DNA from: Lentimicrobium sp.
GTDB lineage: Bacteria; Bacteroidota; Bacteroidia; Bacteroidales; Lentimicrobiaceae
Direction: 5' to 3'
DNA length: 64,000 nucleotides
Assembly: GCA_023957275.1 (NCBI GenBank)
Contig: JAMLHF010000014.1
Coordinates: 1-64,000, forward strand
The notes under the pieces were generated by a model. The model was not told the origin of the DNA. It made no database searches and saw only the letters and a list, made by a program, of their open reading frames with translations. This document shows, piece after piece, positions 36,075 through 44,521 of the stretch (position 1 is the first letter of the stretch; the number at the start of each line of letters is the position of its first letter). Made by a program: the position numbers and the translations under genes.

Positions 36075-36111
36075 CCAACCCTGATCACTAAGGTCCGGAC
36101 CGGTAAACACT

Positions 36112-36942
36112 ATGCGACACATTCTGGCATTCATCTGGAAACACAATTTCTTTTTCCTGTTTCTTTTACTGGAAGTGTTGTCTGTGATTCTGATCGCCAA
36201 TAAAAGTTTTTATCAACGCTCTGTTCTCTCAAATGCCACCGACAGGGTTACAGGGGGAATTTTCACAACCTGGTCGGGAATAACTTCATATTTCTCCCTC
36301 AGACAGGAAAATCAGCGACTTGCTGAAGAAAATGTCAGATTACACCATATCCTGACAAAGGCGCAACTGACTTCAGACACGCTTTCGGTAAATGTTACCG
36401 ACACCACCTACAACCAGCAATACACCTATACGGTAGCTACCGTAATCAGCAATTCCACCAACCGTCGCGATAATTACATTATGCTGAACAAAGGCAAACG
36501 GCATGGCATCGAACGCGATATGGCGGTCATCAACCCACAGGGGGTAGTGGGCACAGTGGTAAGTGTTTCGGAAAATTTCAGCTGGGTTATGTCGCTGCTG
36601 AATAAGCATACCAAGGTCAGTGCCCGCATCGACAGGCTGAACCAGATGGGCACGGTGGTGTGGGAAGGCGGGAATCCGGCTTCGGGAACCCTGCTCGACA
36701 TCCCTGCCCACGTGAAAATCAACAAAGGCGATACCATAGCCACCAGTGGCTACAGCCATATATTCCCGGAAGGCATTATGCTGGGCACCGTTGAAGAAAT
36801 TGAAGTGGAAACCGGCGATCATTTTTATACCATCCATTTCCGTTTCTCAGCCGACCTGAACAGCCTCAGGCATGTATATGTTGTAAATAACCTTTTCAAT
36901 AAAGAGCAACTGGAACTGCGAAAAAACATCATCAATGAATAA
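36112..36942 (+). CDS. mreC: Rod shape-determining protein MreC
   Basis: MreC is a bitopic periplasmic protein of the elongasome that activates PBP2. The 276-residue protein has an N-terminal helix (about 12-30), a coiled coil (about 58-85, LRQENQRLAEENVRLHHIL) and a beta domain with VINPQGVVGTVV (about 140-151) and GDTIATSGYSHIFPEGIMLG (about 202-221), the most conserved part of the family. Its last codons overlap the mreD start by eight bases. Confidence 0.94.
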   Translation: MRHILAFIWKHNFFFLFLLLEVLSVILIANKSFYQRSVLSNATDRVTGGIFTTWSGITSYFSLRQENQRLAEENVRLHHILTKAQLTSDTLSVNVTDTTYNQQYTYTVATVISNSTNRRDNYIMLNKGKRHGIERDMAVINPQGVVGTVVSVSENFSWVMSLLNKHTKVSARIDRLNQMGTVVWEGGNPASGTLLDIPAHVKINKGDTIATSGYSHIFPEGIMLGTVEEIEVETGDHFYTIHFRFSADLNSLRHVYVVNNLFNKEQLELRKNIINE

Positions 36943-37447
36943 GGCATACGGAAAGGATATCCTCAGGTTTTTCTTGCTGATTGCAGTACAGGTGCTGATC
37001 CTTGATCACATCAACCTGGGAGGGTACGTCAATCCATCGCTGTATGTGCTGTTTATCCTGCTGCTTCCTTTCGAGATCCCAGGATGGGCTCTCCTGATCT
37101 CCGCATTCCTGATCGGATTCGGGGTGGACAGCTTCAGCAATTCCACCGGTCTGCACGCTGCCGCTTCAGTATTTATGGCATTCCTTAGGCCCTGGGCGAT
37201 ACGTATGGCCGGTGCCCCGGCCGAGTATGAAGGAAACCTGAAACCGGGCATCGCCGATATGGGCTTCCGGTGGTTTTTTGCATATACTCTTTTACTGGTG
37301 TTGGCACATCAATTTATACTTTTCCTTTTCGAAGCCTTCCGCCTTGCCGAAACCGGCTATGTATTGATCAGGGTATTGGCCGGCAGCACCTTTACCATTA
37401 TCCTGATAATCCTCACCGAATATCTTTTCATGCAGAAACGGAAGTAG
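36935..37447 (+). CDS. mreD: Rod shape-determining membrane protein MreD
   Basis: The 170-residue inner-membrane protein has about five helices and the MreD-like segment YVNPSLYVLFILLLPFEIPGW in the first third, written here as NPSLYVLFILLLPFE (about 33-47), and GFGVDSFSNSTGLHAAASV (about 61-79). It overlaps mreC by eight bases. In related genomes mrdA and rodA follow directly. Here they resume only at 42716. Confidence 0.9.
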   Translation: MNKAYGKDILRFFLLIAVQVLILDHINLGGYVNPSLYVLFILLLPFEIPGWALLISAFLIGFGVDSFSNSTGLHAAASVFMAFLRPWAIRMAGAPAEYEGNLKPGIADMGFRWFFAYTLLLVLAHQFILFLFEAFRLAETGYVLIRVLAGSTFTIILIILTEYLFMQKRK

Positions 37448-37497
37448 TCCGGCTGAATGCAATTCCATACCGGAACCACAAACTCCCTGTAAAACTT

Positions 37498-37505
37498 TAT
37501 CTTTG
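37498..37505 (+). promoter_or_regulatory. Promoter -7 box for the Crp-family gene
   Basis: TATCTTTG, a full match, 21 bases before ATG 37527. It supports that ATG over the TTG at 37503, which lies inside the promoter box. Confidence 0.55.
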
Positions 37506-37526
37506 CGTGATATAACAAACGCTCCA

Positions 37527-38219
37527 ATGAAGACTTTTATCCCTCCCGACGATTGCTCGCTCGGAAATATAGACGCACCCTGCTTCCGCAATCTGCTACC
37601 CGAAGAGATTGATCTTGCCCGCAACAGCAAGACACGGGTGATCTTCCGCAAAGGCGAAAACCTGACCAAACAGGGTGCGTTCGCTTCGAGTGTACTATTT
37701 ATTATGGATGGCCTTGCAAAACAGTATGTAGAGGGAGATGCAACCCGCAATTTCAACCTCAGGTTATTAAAAGGCGGGGAATTTGTCGGGCTTTCGGTGG
37801 CATTCAATAACCACACATACCAGTACTCGGTAGTTGCCCTGCGCGAAACCACCGCCTGCCTGATAGAGAAAGAAGCTGTCACCAGCCTGATCAAAGCCAA
37901 CGGTGCCTTTGCCTTCAATATCATTAACCGGTACTGCGAGCAAAACAACAAACTGTATAACTCTATCCGTGACCTGATGTACAAGCAAATGAACGGCCGT
38001 CTTGCCGGTGCACTGCTATACCTGTGGAATGAGCAGGTGGGCACTGAGGTTTTTCCTTACCTGAGCCGGAAAGATATCGCCGATTTTGCGGGGCTCTCAA
38101 CCGAAAGCACGGTAAAACTGCTGAAGACATTTGAAAAAGAAGGGCTGATCAGTCTGGAGGATAAGAATATCCGGCTGAACGATGTGGCAGGCCTGGAACA
38201 GATCAACCTCCGCGGATAA
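37527..38219 (+). CDS. Crp/Fnr-family transcription regulator
   Basis: The 230-residue protein has a cyclic-nucleotide-type beta barrel (about 25-140; FRKGENLTKQGAFASSVLFI near 41-60) and a C-terminal winged helix (about 150-220) with YLSRKDIADFAGLSTESTVKLLK as recognition region (from about 174). Two Cys lie in the first 15 residues (DDCSLGNIDAPC), short of the four needed for an FNR [4Fe-4S] cluster, so oxygen sensing is doubtful. It lies between mreD and the hydroxyproline dehydratase genes and is a fair candidate to regulate them; this is inference from position. Confidence 0.88.
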   Translation: MKTFIPPDDCSLGNIDAPCFRNLLPEEIDLARNSKTRVIFRKGENLTKQGAFASSVLFIMDGLAKQYVEGDATRNFNLRLLKGGEFVGLSVAFNNHTYQYSVVALRETTACLIEKEAVTSLIKANGAFAFNIINRYCEQNNKLYNSIRDLMYKQMNGRLAGALLYLWNEQVGTEVFPYLSRKDIADFAGLSTESTVKLLKTFEKEGLISLEDKNIRLNDVAGLEQINLRG

Positions 38220-38246
38220 TGATACCGGTTATTCAGGCAATGACCC

Positions 38247-38714
38247 TTATAAATGTTTCCGATAGTAATGAAATACCGATGGGAAAAGGGTCAATATTGA
38301 AATCAGCACACCGGTGAGGGCGAAAACCGGCTGCAACAGCGATGAGTAGCTGAGCATAATGATCTGCACATTGATCCAGATAATCAGAATAAAACCATAG
38401 TACAGGGAGAAGGTCCAGCACCAGTGCTGCTTATGATACAGGTTAAACAGTTCCGGCCATTGCCAGGGTGGTCTGACGAACAGCCCCCAGGCAATCAACA
38501 GTGGAAGTATCCCGTTGAACAGCAGCAATATGATTCCCGGAATCAGAAAAGTATGAAAAGGGCTGTTTGAGAGAATCTCGGTGCTCATCATCATCTTACT
38601 CCCATCGGGTGCGGTTACCAGCGCGTAACCGCCATAGATTCCCCCGATCCCGGTAAATACCAGCAATAAGGCAAGCAGATAAACCATTAATGGAATTCGT
38701 GTGTTATTTGCCAT
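38247..38714 (-). CDS. Small integral membrane protein of unknown function
   Basis: The 155-residue protein has four predicted helices: about 8-30 (IPLMVYLLALLLVFTGIGG), 54-75, 98-117 and 122-143. A short non-helical loop between the first two holds an APDGSKMM stretch, and PPWQWPELFN precedes helix 3. I recognise no family. It is convergent with the Crp-family gene (27 bases between stops) and its upstream side faces the structured region before the hypD genes. Confidence 0.7.
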   Translation of the reverse strand: MANNTRIPLMVYLLALLLVFTGIGGIYGGYALVTAPDGSKMMMSTEILSNSPFHTFLIPGIILLLFNGILPLLIAWGLFVRPPWQWPELFNLYHKQHWCWTFSLYYGFILIIWINVQIIMLSYSSLLQPVFALTGVLISILTLFPSVFHYYRKHL

Positions 38715-39156
38715 AATGATAGTTTTGGTAAATCTATGGCAATATTTTAAATATCCATCCTCTTTTGTATAAAAAGCCGGCTTTTTCTGAAATACGCATT
38801 CAAATTACCGGAGTTACAGCTTGAATCCGGCAACCTCTTTTAAAGAAAATCCCGTATTCCGCATGCTGAGCTGTAACTTAACGCCCTGATTGTTGCTGAT
38901 GTTCCGGGTAAGCAGGGATTTTCCCGGTTTTTCCGAAGCAATCAGGGAAGCATGAATTATCCGGGTTTTTTATGTCAGATTACCGGAAACTCTTTGGCTT
39001 TTCAGACATATACAAGTCACGAACCGGAAGAATTCAGGGTCAGCTCAAATTAATATCATCCGATTCGGAACAGATCGCGTGGATGGAGTCCTCTTTAAAA
39101 TGATTCCAAATTAATGGCTTCGGGAAGTTAATCTACCGGGTTTCAGGTTTTTGAGT
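38715..39156. other. Non-coding region rich in inverted repeats, upstream of the hydroxyproline genes
   Basis: No ORF is supported here. It holds a 16-base perfect palindrome (38771-38786), a perfect 10-base inverted repeat (38812-38821 with 38869-38878), and a nested pair: CCCTGATTG (38884-38892) with CAATCAGGG (38939-38947), enclosing CCGGG (38904-38908) with CCCGG (38923-38927). A further CCGGG followed by T6 is at 38961-38971. It could be an untranslated structured RNA or regulator sites. Confidence 0.5.
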
Positions 39157-39164
39157 TATCTTTG
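39157..39164 (+). promoter_or_regulatory. Promoter -7 box for the sORF-hypD operon
   Basis: TATCTTTG is a full match, 19 bases before the ATG of the 24-codon ORF and about 170 bases before the activase gene. No good -33 TTTG is seen, which would suit a promoter that depends on an activator. Confidence 0.55.
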
Positions 39165-39183
39165 TACCACTGATTCTCAGAAA

Positions 39184-39258
39184 ATGAAAGGCATTAAATC
39201 CTACATCAGCCTTTATCATTGTTTTGGCCGCGGGCTCTACGAGTGCTGGCTGTGCTAG
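39184..39258 (+). CDS. 24-residue short ORF, possible leader peptide
   Basis: The frame runs from ATG 39184 to TAG 39256-39258, 20 bases after a promoter box. The peptide begins MKGIKSYISLYH and ends CFGRGLYECWLC. It has three Cys, three Tyr, four Gly and one Trp, and the Cys residues are all in the second half. It is followed by competing hairpins and then the radical-SAM activase gene. A leader peptide that controls the operon by attenuation is the simplest reading. A small modified peptide is an alternative. I know of no family that matches. Confidence 0.4.
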   Translation: MKGIKSYISLYHCFGRGLYECWLC

Positions 39259-39277
39259 CTGATGATCCGTTCGCTTC

Positions 39278-39310
39278 TCCCGGAAAACCCGGGAATTTCC
39301 CGTTTATTTC
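39278..39310 (+). promoter_or_regulatory. Two mutually exclusive hairpins between the short ORF and the activase gene
   Basis: TCCCGG (39278-39283) can pair with CCGGGA (39289-39294). Alternatively CGGG (39290-39293) can pair with CCCG (39299-39302), followed by TTTATTTCATTTT. The two share bases and exclude each other, which is the layout of an attenuator. The second stem is only four bases, so it is weak as a terminator. Confidence 0.35.
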
Positions 39311-39334
39311 ATTTTATAATAATCCTGCATTGCC

Positions 39335-40129
39335 ATGAAAGGCTGTGTATTTGATATCAGGCATTATTCGGTTCATGATGGTCCGGGCATCCGCACGGCA
39401 GTTTTTCTGAAAGGTTGTCCGTTGCGTTGCCGGTGGTGCCACAACCCGGAAGGGCTGGAGCCGGAACCTGTTGAGGTCTGCCGCGAAAGGCCGGCCGGAG
39501 GCAAAACCATCCGCCTTGCCGAAACCATTGGAAAATTAATGACACCGGCCGAAGTGGCTGAAGAGGTCATGAAAAGCCGCATTTTTTTCGAAGAATCAGG
39601 CGGAGGCGTAACCTTTACCGGCGGGGAGCCCCTGATGCAGGTTGAATTCACTGAAGCATGCATGCATCTGATGGAAACGGGAAACATACATACCACCCTC
39701 GACACCTGCGGATATGCATTACCGGATGTTTACAACCGCATTGCAGCCCGGGCCAACCTGATCCTGTTCGACCTGAAACATTATGACTCCGGTATCCATC
39801 AGCGATACACCGGAGTTCCTTCCGGACCTGTACTGGCGAACCTGCGTGCATCGATCGAGGCCGGTTTTCCCCTGATTGTCCGAATCCCGCTGATTCCGGG
39901 GTTTAATCTTTCAACAGATACATTGATCCGTATGGCCGGCATACTGCCGGCGACCGGCTGGTCCGGTCAGGTGAACCTGCTTCCCTACCACCGCATCGCC
40001 ATGCATAAATATGAAAAACTAGGCCTGGGCTATGGTATGAAAGATATCCGGCAGCCATCAGCAGCGGAAGTTGAGCAGGCAGCAGAAATTTTCAGGGAAC
40101 GTGGTTTCGTGGTCACTACCGGCGGATAA
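39335..40129 (+). CDS. Glycyl radical enzyme activase (radical SAM), hydroxyproline dehydratase-activating
   Basis: The protein uses S-adenosylmethionine and an [4Fe-4S] cluster to place the glycyl radical on the next gene product. The 264-residue protein has HDGPGIRTAVFLKGCPLRCRWC, in which Cys-x3-Cys-x2-Cys is near residues 29-36, followed by GGGVTFTGGEPLMQ (about 88-101). Most activases of dehydratase-type enzymes carry an inserted two-cluster ferredoxin domain after this motif. Here the NPEG start of that region remains but the Cys-rich clusters do not; only one Cys is left (EVCRERP). This makes it about as short as PflA. The stop is 47 bases before the enzyme gene. Confidence 0.9.
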   Translation: MKGCVFDIRHYSVHDGPGIRTAVFLKGCPLRCRWCHNPEGLEPEPVEVCRERPAGGKTIRLAETIGKLMTPAEVAEEVMKSRIFFEESGGGVTFTGGEPLMQVEFTEACMHLMETGNIHTTLDTCGYALPDVYNRIAARANLILFDLKHYDSGIHQRYTGVPSGPVLANLRASIEAGFPLIVRIPLIPGFNLSTDTLIRMAGILPATGWSGQVNLLPYHRIAMHKYEKLGLGYGMKDIRQPSAAEVEQAAEIFRERGFVVTTGG

Positions 40130-40176
40130 CCGGAAAAAGGTATTTAACAGCTTTTAAACTACTTAAAAACATAAAA

Positions 40177-42540
40177 ATGAACGAAAGAATCAGGTTGCTG
40201 AGACAAAACAGCCTTGATGCCGTCAACCGCATCTCGGGAGAGCGTGCAGGCCTGGTCACCGGATTTTACCGTCAGCCGTCGATTGCCGCGCTCCCGGTTC
40301 CCGTGCAGCGGGGCATGGCGCTGAAGCATATCATGCAGCATAAAGGTTTGTATTTCGGACAGGGAGAACTGATCGCGGGGGAAAGGGGTCCGGAACCCAA
40401 AGCTGTACCCACCTATCCCGAAGTATGTGTGCATTCGCTGCAGGATCTTGAAATTCTGGATTCCAGGCCAAAGGTTTCCTATAAAGTGGATGAAGAAACC
40501 CGTGCACTTTACCGCGACGAGGTGATCCCATTCTGGACCGGCCGCTGTGTGCGTGACCACATGTTTAAAGCACTTCCGGATACCTGGAAACAGGCTTACC
40601 AGGCCGGAATTTTCACCGAGTTTATGGAACAACGGGCACCGGGCCATACCGTGGCCGGTGAAAAAGTATTCGGCAAGGGCATGAACGACCTGATGGCCGA
40701 TATTGATCAGGCACTTGATAAGCTTGATTATCTGAACGATATGGAGGCCCTGGCAAAAGCCGAAGAATTGCAGGGAATGCGGTTGGCCTGCGAGGCGCTG
40801 GTTGTGCTTGCCGGCCGGTATGCAAGTCTGATCGAAGCGCGGATTCCGGCAGAAAAAGATCCCGGACGCCGCGATGAGCTCCTGGAAATGGCAGCCATCT
40901 GCCGGAAAGTACCGGCCAATGCTCCCGAAACTTTTCATGAGGCGCTACAGCACTACTGGTTTATCCATCTGGGGGTAATTACAGAGCTTAATCCCTGGGA
41001 TTCCTTTAATCCCGGCCGGCTCGATCAGCACCTCTGGCCTTTTTACAGCAGAGAGCTGGCAGCGGGAACACTCACTAAGGAACGTGCCACCGAATTGTTG
41101 CAAGCCTTCTGGATCAAGTTTAACAACCATCCGGCACCGCCGAAAGTCGGGGTCACCGCCCAGGAAAGCAATACCTATACCGATTTTTGTCTGATAAATG
41201 TGGGTGGAGTGAAGGCCGACGGCTCAGATGCGGTAAATGAACTCAGTTACCTTATTCTGGATGTAATTGAAGAGATGCGGCTGCTGCAGCCCAGTTCCAT
41301 GGTGCAGCTGAGCAAGAAAAATCCCGACGCCCTGATCCATCGTGCGATCAGAATCATCAAAACCGGGTTCGGTCAGCCTTCCGTTTTCAATACAGATGCA
41401 ATTGTACAGGAGTTGATGCGCCAGGGGAAAACCCCTGAAGATGCCCGACGCGGGGGCGCTTCAGGATGTGTGGAAGCCGGGGCTTTCGGCACCGAGGCCT
41501 ATATCCTGACCGGTTACTTTAACCTGCCGAAAATCCTTGAACTCACCCTGAACAATGGCAGGGACCCCCTGACCGGCGAACAAACCGGTCCGCAAACCGG
41601 CGATCCCGCCCTTTTTTCCACGTATGATGAATTCCAGATAGCCTTCCGGAAAATGCTGCAGCACTTTGTTGACATCAAAATTGCAGGCAGTAACCTGATA
41701 GAGAAAATCTGGGCAACGCATATGCCGGCGCCTTTCCTCTCATCCATCATCGACGACTGTATTCTCAACGGCCGCGATTACAATGCCGGTGGGGCCCGTT
41801 ACAACACCAGTTATATTCAGGGCGTCGGACTGGGGACCATGACCGATTGCCTTACGGCCATTCATGAACAGGTGTTCAGACATAAACGTTACTCCATGGC
41901 AAACCTGTTGAAAATGCTGGCGGTAAACTTTGAAGGTTATGAGGATGAGCTGGCCGTGCTGCTTTATAAAACCCCGAAATACGGGAACGATGACGACCTG
42001 GCTGATGTGCATGCAAAAGAAGTTTTTGAAGCATATTTCGAAGCGATTGACGGGCGGAAAAGTCCCAGGGGAGCTGCCTACAGGATTGAGATGCTTCCCA
42101 CTACCTGTCATGTGTATTTTGGCAGCAAGATCAACGCGTTGCCGGATGGTCGCCTGGCAGGAAAGCCCCTTTCGGAAGGCATTTCTCCGGTACAGGGGGC
42201 TGACCGTAAAGGGCCGTCTGCTGTCATCAAATCAGCTGCAAAATTCGACCACATCAAATCCGGAGGCACCCTGCTGAACCAGAAGTTCTCGCCCGATTTT
42301 TTCAGAGACGAAACAGCCATTGTAAAACTGGGGCAGCTGATCAGGGCATATTTCCGTATGGACGGGCACCATATTCAGTTCAACGTGGTTTCTGCCGACA
42401 CCCTCCGTAAAGCCCGGCATCATCCCGAAGCTTTCAGCAACCTGATTGTCAGGGTAGCCGGCTACAGCGACTATTTCAACGATCTTACCCCCGAGCTGCA
42501 GGAAGAGATCATCCGCCGCACGGAACAGGAGCAGATGTAG
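40177..42540 (+). CDS. hypD: Glycyl radical enzyme, trans-4-hydroxy-L-proline dehydratase
   Basis: This enzyme removes water from trans-4-hydroxy-L-proline to give 1-pyrroline-5-carboxylate under anoxia. The 787-residue protein has the radical Gly762 in VRVAGYSDYF and the thiyl Cys431 with Glu433 in SGCVEAG, the dehydratase type rather than the Cys-Cys of pyruvate formate-lyase. I compared the active site with HypD numbering recalled from the published structure. His157, Asp275, Ser331, Asp336, Phe337, Cys431, Glu433, Tyr447, Thr642 and Gly762 all fall exactly three below the recalled positions. The activase gene precedes it. proC, the usual next step, is not in the window. Confidence 0.88.
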   Translation: MNERIRLLRQNSLDAVNRISGERAGLVTGFYRQPSIAALPVPVQRGMALKHIMQHKGLYFGQGELIAGERGPEPKAVPTYPEVCVHSLQDLEILDSRPKVSYKVDEETRALYRDEVIPFWTGRCVRDHMFKALPDTWKQAYQAGIFTEFMEQRAPGHTVAGEKVFGKGMNDLMADIDQALDKLDYLNDMEALAKAEELQGMRLACEALVVLAGRYASLIEARIPAEKDPGRRDELLEMAAICRKVPANAPETFHEALQHYWFIHLGVITELNPWDSFNPGRLDQHLWPFYSRELAAGTLTKERATELLQAFWIKFNNHPAPPKVGVTAQESNTYTDFCLINVGGVKADGSDAVNELSYLILDVIEEMRLLQPSSMVQLSKKNPDALIHRAIRIIKTGFGQPSVFNTDAIVQELMRQGKTPEDARRGGASGCVEAGAFGTEAYILTGYFNLPKILELTLNNGRDPLTGEQTGPQTGDPALFSTYDEFQIAFRKMLQHFVDIKIAGSNLIEKIWATHMPAPFLSSIIDDCILNGRDYNAGGARYNTSYIQGVGLGTMTDCLTAIHEQVFRHKRYSMANLLKMLAVNFEGYEDELAVLLYKTPKYGNDDDLADVHAKEVFEAYFEAIDGRKSPRGAAYRIEMLPTTCHVYFGSKINALPDGRLAGKPLSEGISPVQGADRKGPSAVIKSAAKFDHIKSGGTLLNQKFSPDFFRDETAIVKLGQLIRAYFRMDGHHIQFNVVSADTLRKARHHPEAFSNLIVRVAGYSDYFNDLTPELQEEIIRRTEQEQM

Positions 42541-42590
42541 AACCGGTAAAAGCGGAAAAGTCTGTTTCAGGCTGTAAGGCGCAATCCTTA

Positions 42591-42632
42591 AAACCCGGGA
42601 AGACAGGATCCGACCTGTTGCCCGGGTTTTTT
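42591..42632 (+). terminator. Terminator after hypD
   Basis: AAACCCGGG (42591-42599) pairs with CCCGGGTTT (42621-42629). Inside, ACAGG (42603-42607) pairs with CCTGT (42614-42618). The stem ends in a T6 run. It separates the hypD unit from mrdA. Confidence 0.9.
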
Positions 42633-42651
42633 CATGCCGCCCTCCCCTCCT

Positions 42652-42685
42652 TTTGTTTTCCGAACCCTGTTAATCTTTAACTTTG
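42652..42685 (+). promoter_or_regulatory. Promoter of mrdA-rodA
   Basis: TTTG at 42652-42655, 22 bases, then TAACTTTG at 42678-42685. The ATG is 30 bases further. The gene thus has its own promoter after the hypD terminator. Confidence 0.65.
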
Positions 42686-42715
42686 TTGGGAATTCAAAGC
42701 CTTTGACCGTTACCG

Positions 42716-44518
42716 ATGGCGAATAAATCCCTCGCTTCACGAAAACAGACAGTTATTGCCATTTTTGTGGCAACCGGCATCATATTTCTGGGCAGGCTTT
42801 TCTACCTGCAGATCATCGACGACAGCTATGAACTTTCGGCCAACAACAATGTATTACGTTATGTTACCCAGTATCCGGCCCGCGGACTGATATACGACCG
42901 CAATGGTAAACTGCTTGTCTACAATGAAGCGGTGTATGATCTGATGGTACTTCCCAGGCAGGTGAAAGACATCGACACCCTGGAGTTTTGCCGTTTGCTC
43001 GACATTACCCCCGAGGGGTTTGTGCAGCGCATGAAAAAAGCCAAAGATTACAGCCGTTTCAAGCCCAGCCTGTTCGAAAAACAGATATCAAAAGAAACGT
43101 ATGGGTACCTCGAGGAAAAGATGTACCGTTTTCCGGGATTTTTCGTACAACCACGTACCCTTCGTAAATATCCGGATCCGATGGGCGCTCATCTGCTGGG
43201 ATATGTGGGTGAGGTTAACCAGTCGATCATCGATAAAGATACTTACTATAAATCAGGAGATTATATCGGGATCAGCGGCATTGAGAAATCATATGAAGAA
43301 AACCTCCGCGGGAAAAAAGGTATCAAAATACGCATGGTGGATGTACACAACCGTGAAGTCGGAAGTTTCCAGAACGGATTGTATGATACCCTTGCGGTAA
43401 TGGGCAATGATCTTTACCTTACTATTGATGCTGAGCTGCAGCAATACGGAGAACAACTGATGCAGGGCAAGATGGGCAGTGTGGTGGCCATTGAACCTTC
43501 GTCGGGCGAAATCCTGGCATTTCTCTCCAGCCCCACTTATGATCCCAACCTCCTGGTGGGAAGGGTAAGGGGAAAAAACTTCAGTGAACTATCGAAAGAC
43601 CCGGTAAAACCCTTGCTGAACCGGGCCATGATGGGGCAATACCCGCCCGGTTCAACTTTTAAAATGGTTAACGATCTGGTGGGGTTACAGGAAGGCGTGC
43701 TGGATACCCACACCCATTACACCTGCCAGGGCCCGGGCTCCTCACCCATCCGTTGTACCCATAACCATCAGTCGCCGCTCGATGTGTATGTCGCCATTCA
43801 GCAATCCTGTAATCCTTTCCACTGGCAGGTTTACCGCTCCATACTCAACAACCCGCGACGCAAAAATGTAAAAGAGAACTATACTGCCTGGAGAAACCAT
43901 GTCATGAGCATGGGATTCGGCCATAAACTCGGGACAGATATGCAGTTTGAACTGAGCGGCAATGTTCCCCCGGCCGAAAAATTCGATGCCATATATGGTA
44001 AAGGACGTTGGAATGCAATGACAGTGAGGTCATTGTCGATCGGGCAGGGAGAAATTCTGGTCACACCGCTGCAACTGGCCAATTCGGCTGCTGTAATGGC
44101 CAACCGCGGCCACTATATCGTTCCGCATGTAGTAAAAAGTATCGGCACAGATAAGTCCGTAAAAGATAAGTTTAAAAAAGTAACATCAACCATAGAGCCT
44201 GCATATTTTGAAATCGCGGTGGAAGGGATGCGTCAGGTGGCTACCATGGGTACTGCCAAATGGTACCAGATAGAAGATATCACCATGTGCGGTAAAACAG
44301 GTACCGCTGAAAATCCACACGGAGAGGATCATTCACTTTTTATGGCTTTTGCACCGGCCGACAACCCGGTAATCGCCATTGCAGTGATTGTTGAAAATTC
44401 GGGTTTCGGATCTACCTGGGCTTTACCAATTGCTTCACTGATGATTGAAAAATACATCAAACGTGAGGTATCACGCAAAGAGGTGGAAGAAAAAATGATT
44501 AACGGCAAACTCTACTGA
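42716..44518 (+). CDS. mrdA: Penicillin-binding protein 2 (elongasome transpeptidase)
   Basis: PBP2 cross-links peptidoglycan during side-wall growth with RodA and MreBCD. The 600-residue protein has one N-terminal helix (about 14-32), the dimerisation domain with YPARGLIYDRNGKLL (about 52-66) and a transpeptidase domain. The active Ser lies in YPPGSTFKMV (about 309-318), the second motif is SCN in IQQSCNPFH, and the third is KTGTAEN (about 525-531). rodA follows three bases after the stop. Its usual upstream partners mreBCD lie 5.3 kb away. Confidence 0.96.
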   Translation: MANKSLASRKQTVIAIFVATGIIFLGRLFYLQIIDDSYELSANNNVLRYVTQYPARGLIYDRNGKLLVYNEAVYDLMVLPRQVKDIDTLEFCRLLDITPEGFVQRMKKAKDYSRFKPSLFEKQISKETYGYLEEKMYRFPGFFVQPRTLRKYPDPMGAHLLGYVGEVNQSIIDKDTYYKSGDYIGISGIEKSYEENLRGKKGIKIRMVDVHNREVGSFQNGLYDTLAVMGNDLYLTIDAELQQYGEQLMQGKMGSVVAIEPSSGEILAFLSSPTYDPNLLVGRVRGKNFSELSKDPVKPLLNRAMMGQYPPGSTFKMVNDLVGLQEGVLDTHTHYTCQGPGSSPIRCTHNHQSPLDVYVAIQQSCNPFHWQVYRSILNNPRRKNVKENYTAWRNHVMSMGFGHKLGTDMQFELSGNVPPAEKFDAIYGKGRWNAMTVRSLSIGQGEILVTPLQLANSAAVMANRGHYIVPHVVKSIGTDKSVKDKFKKVTSTIEPAYFEIAVEGMRQVATMGTAKWYQIEDITMCGKTGTAENPHGEDHSLFMAFAPADNPVIAIAVIVENSGFGSTWALPIASLMIEKYIKREVSRKEVEEKMINGKLY

Positions 44519-44521
44519 TAG

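Noticed and set aside
39184..39258. RiPP precursor peptide modified by the radical-SAM protein
   Set aside because: The radical-SAM gene is a standard glycyl radical activase with its enzyme next to it; no leader-binding domain, peptidase or exporter is present. Kept only as an alternative.
37448..42715. Recent mobile element carrying hypD
   Set aside because: No integrase, transposase, tRNA or direct repeats at the borders were seen; acquisition is possible but unproven.
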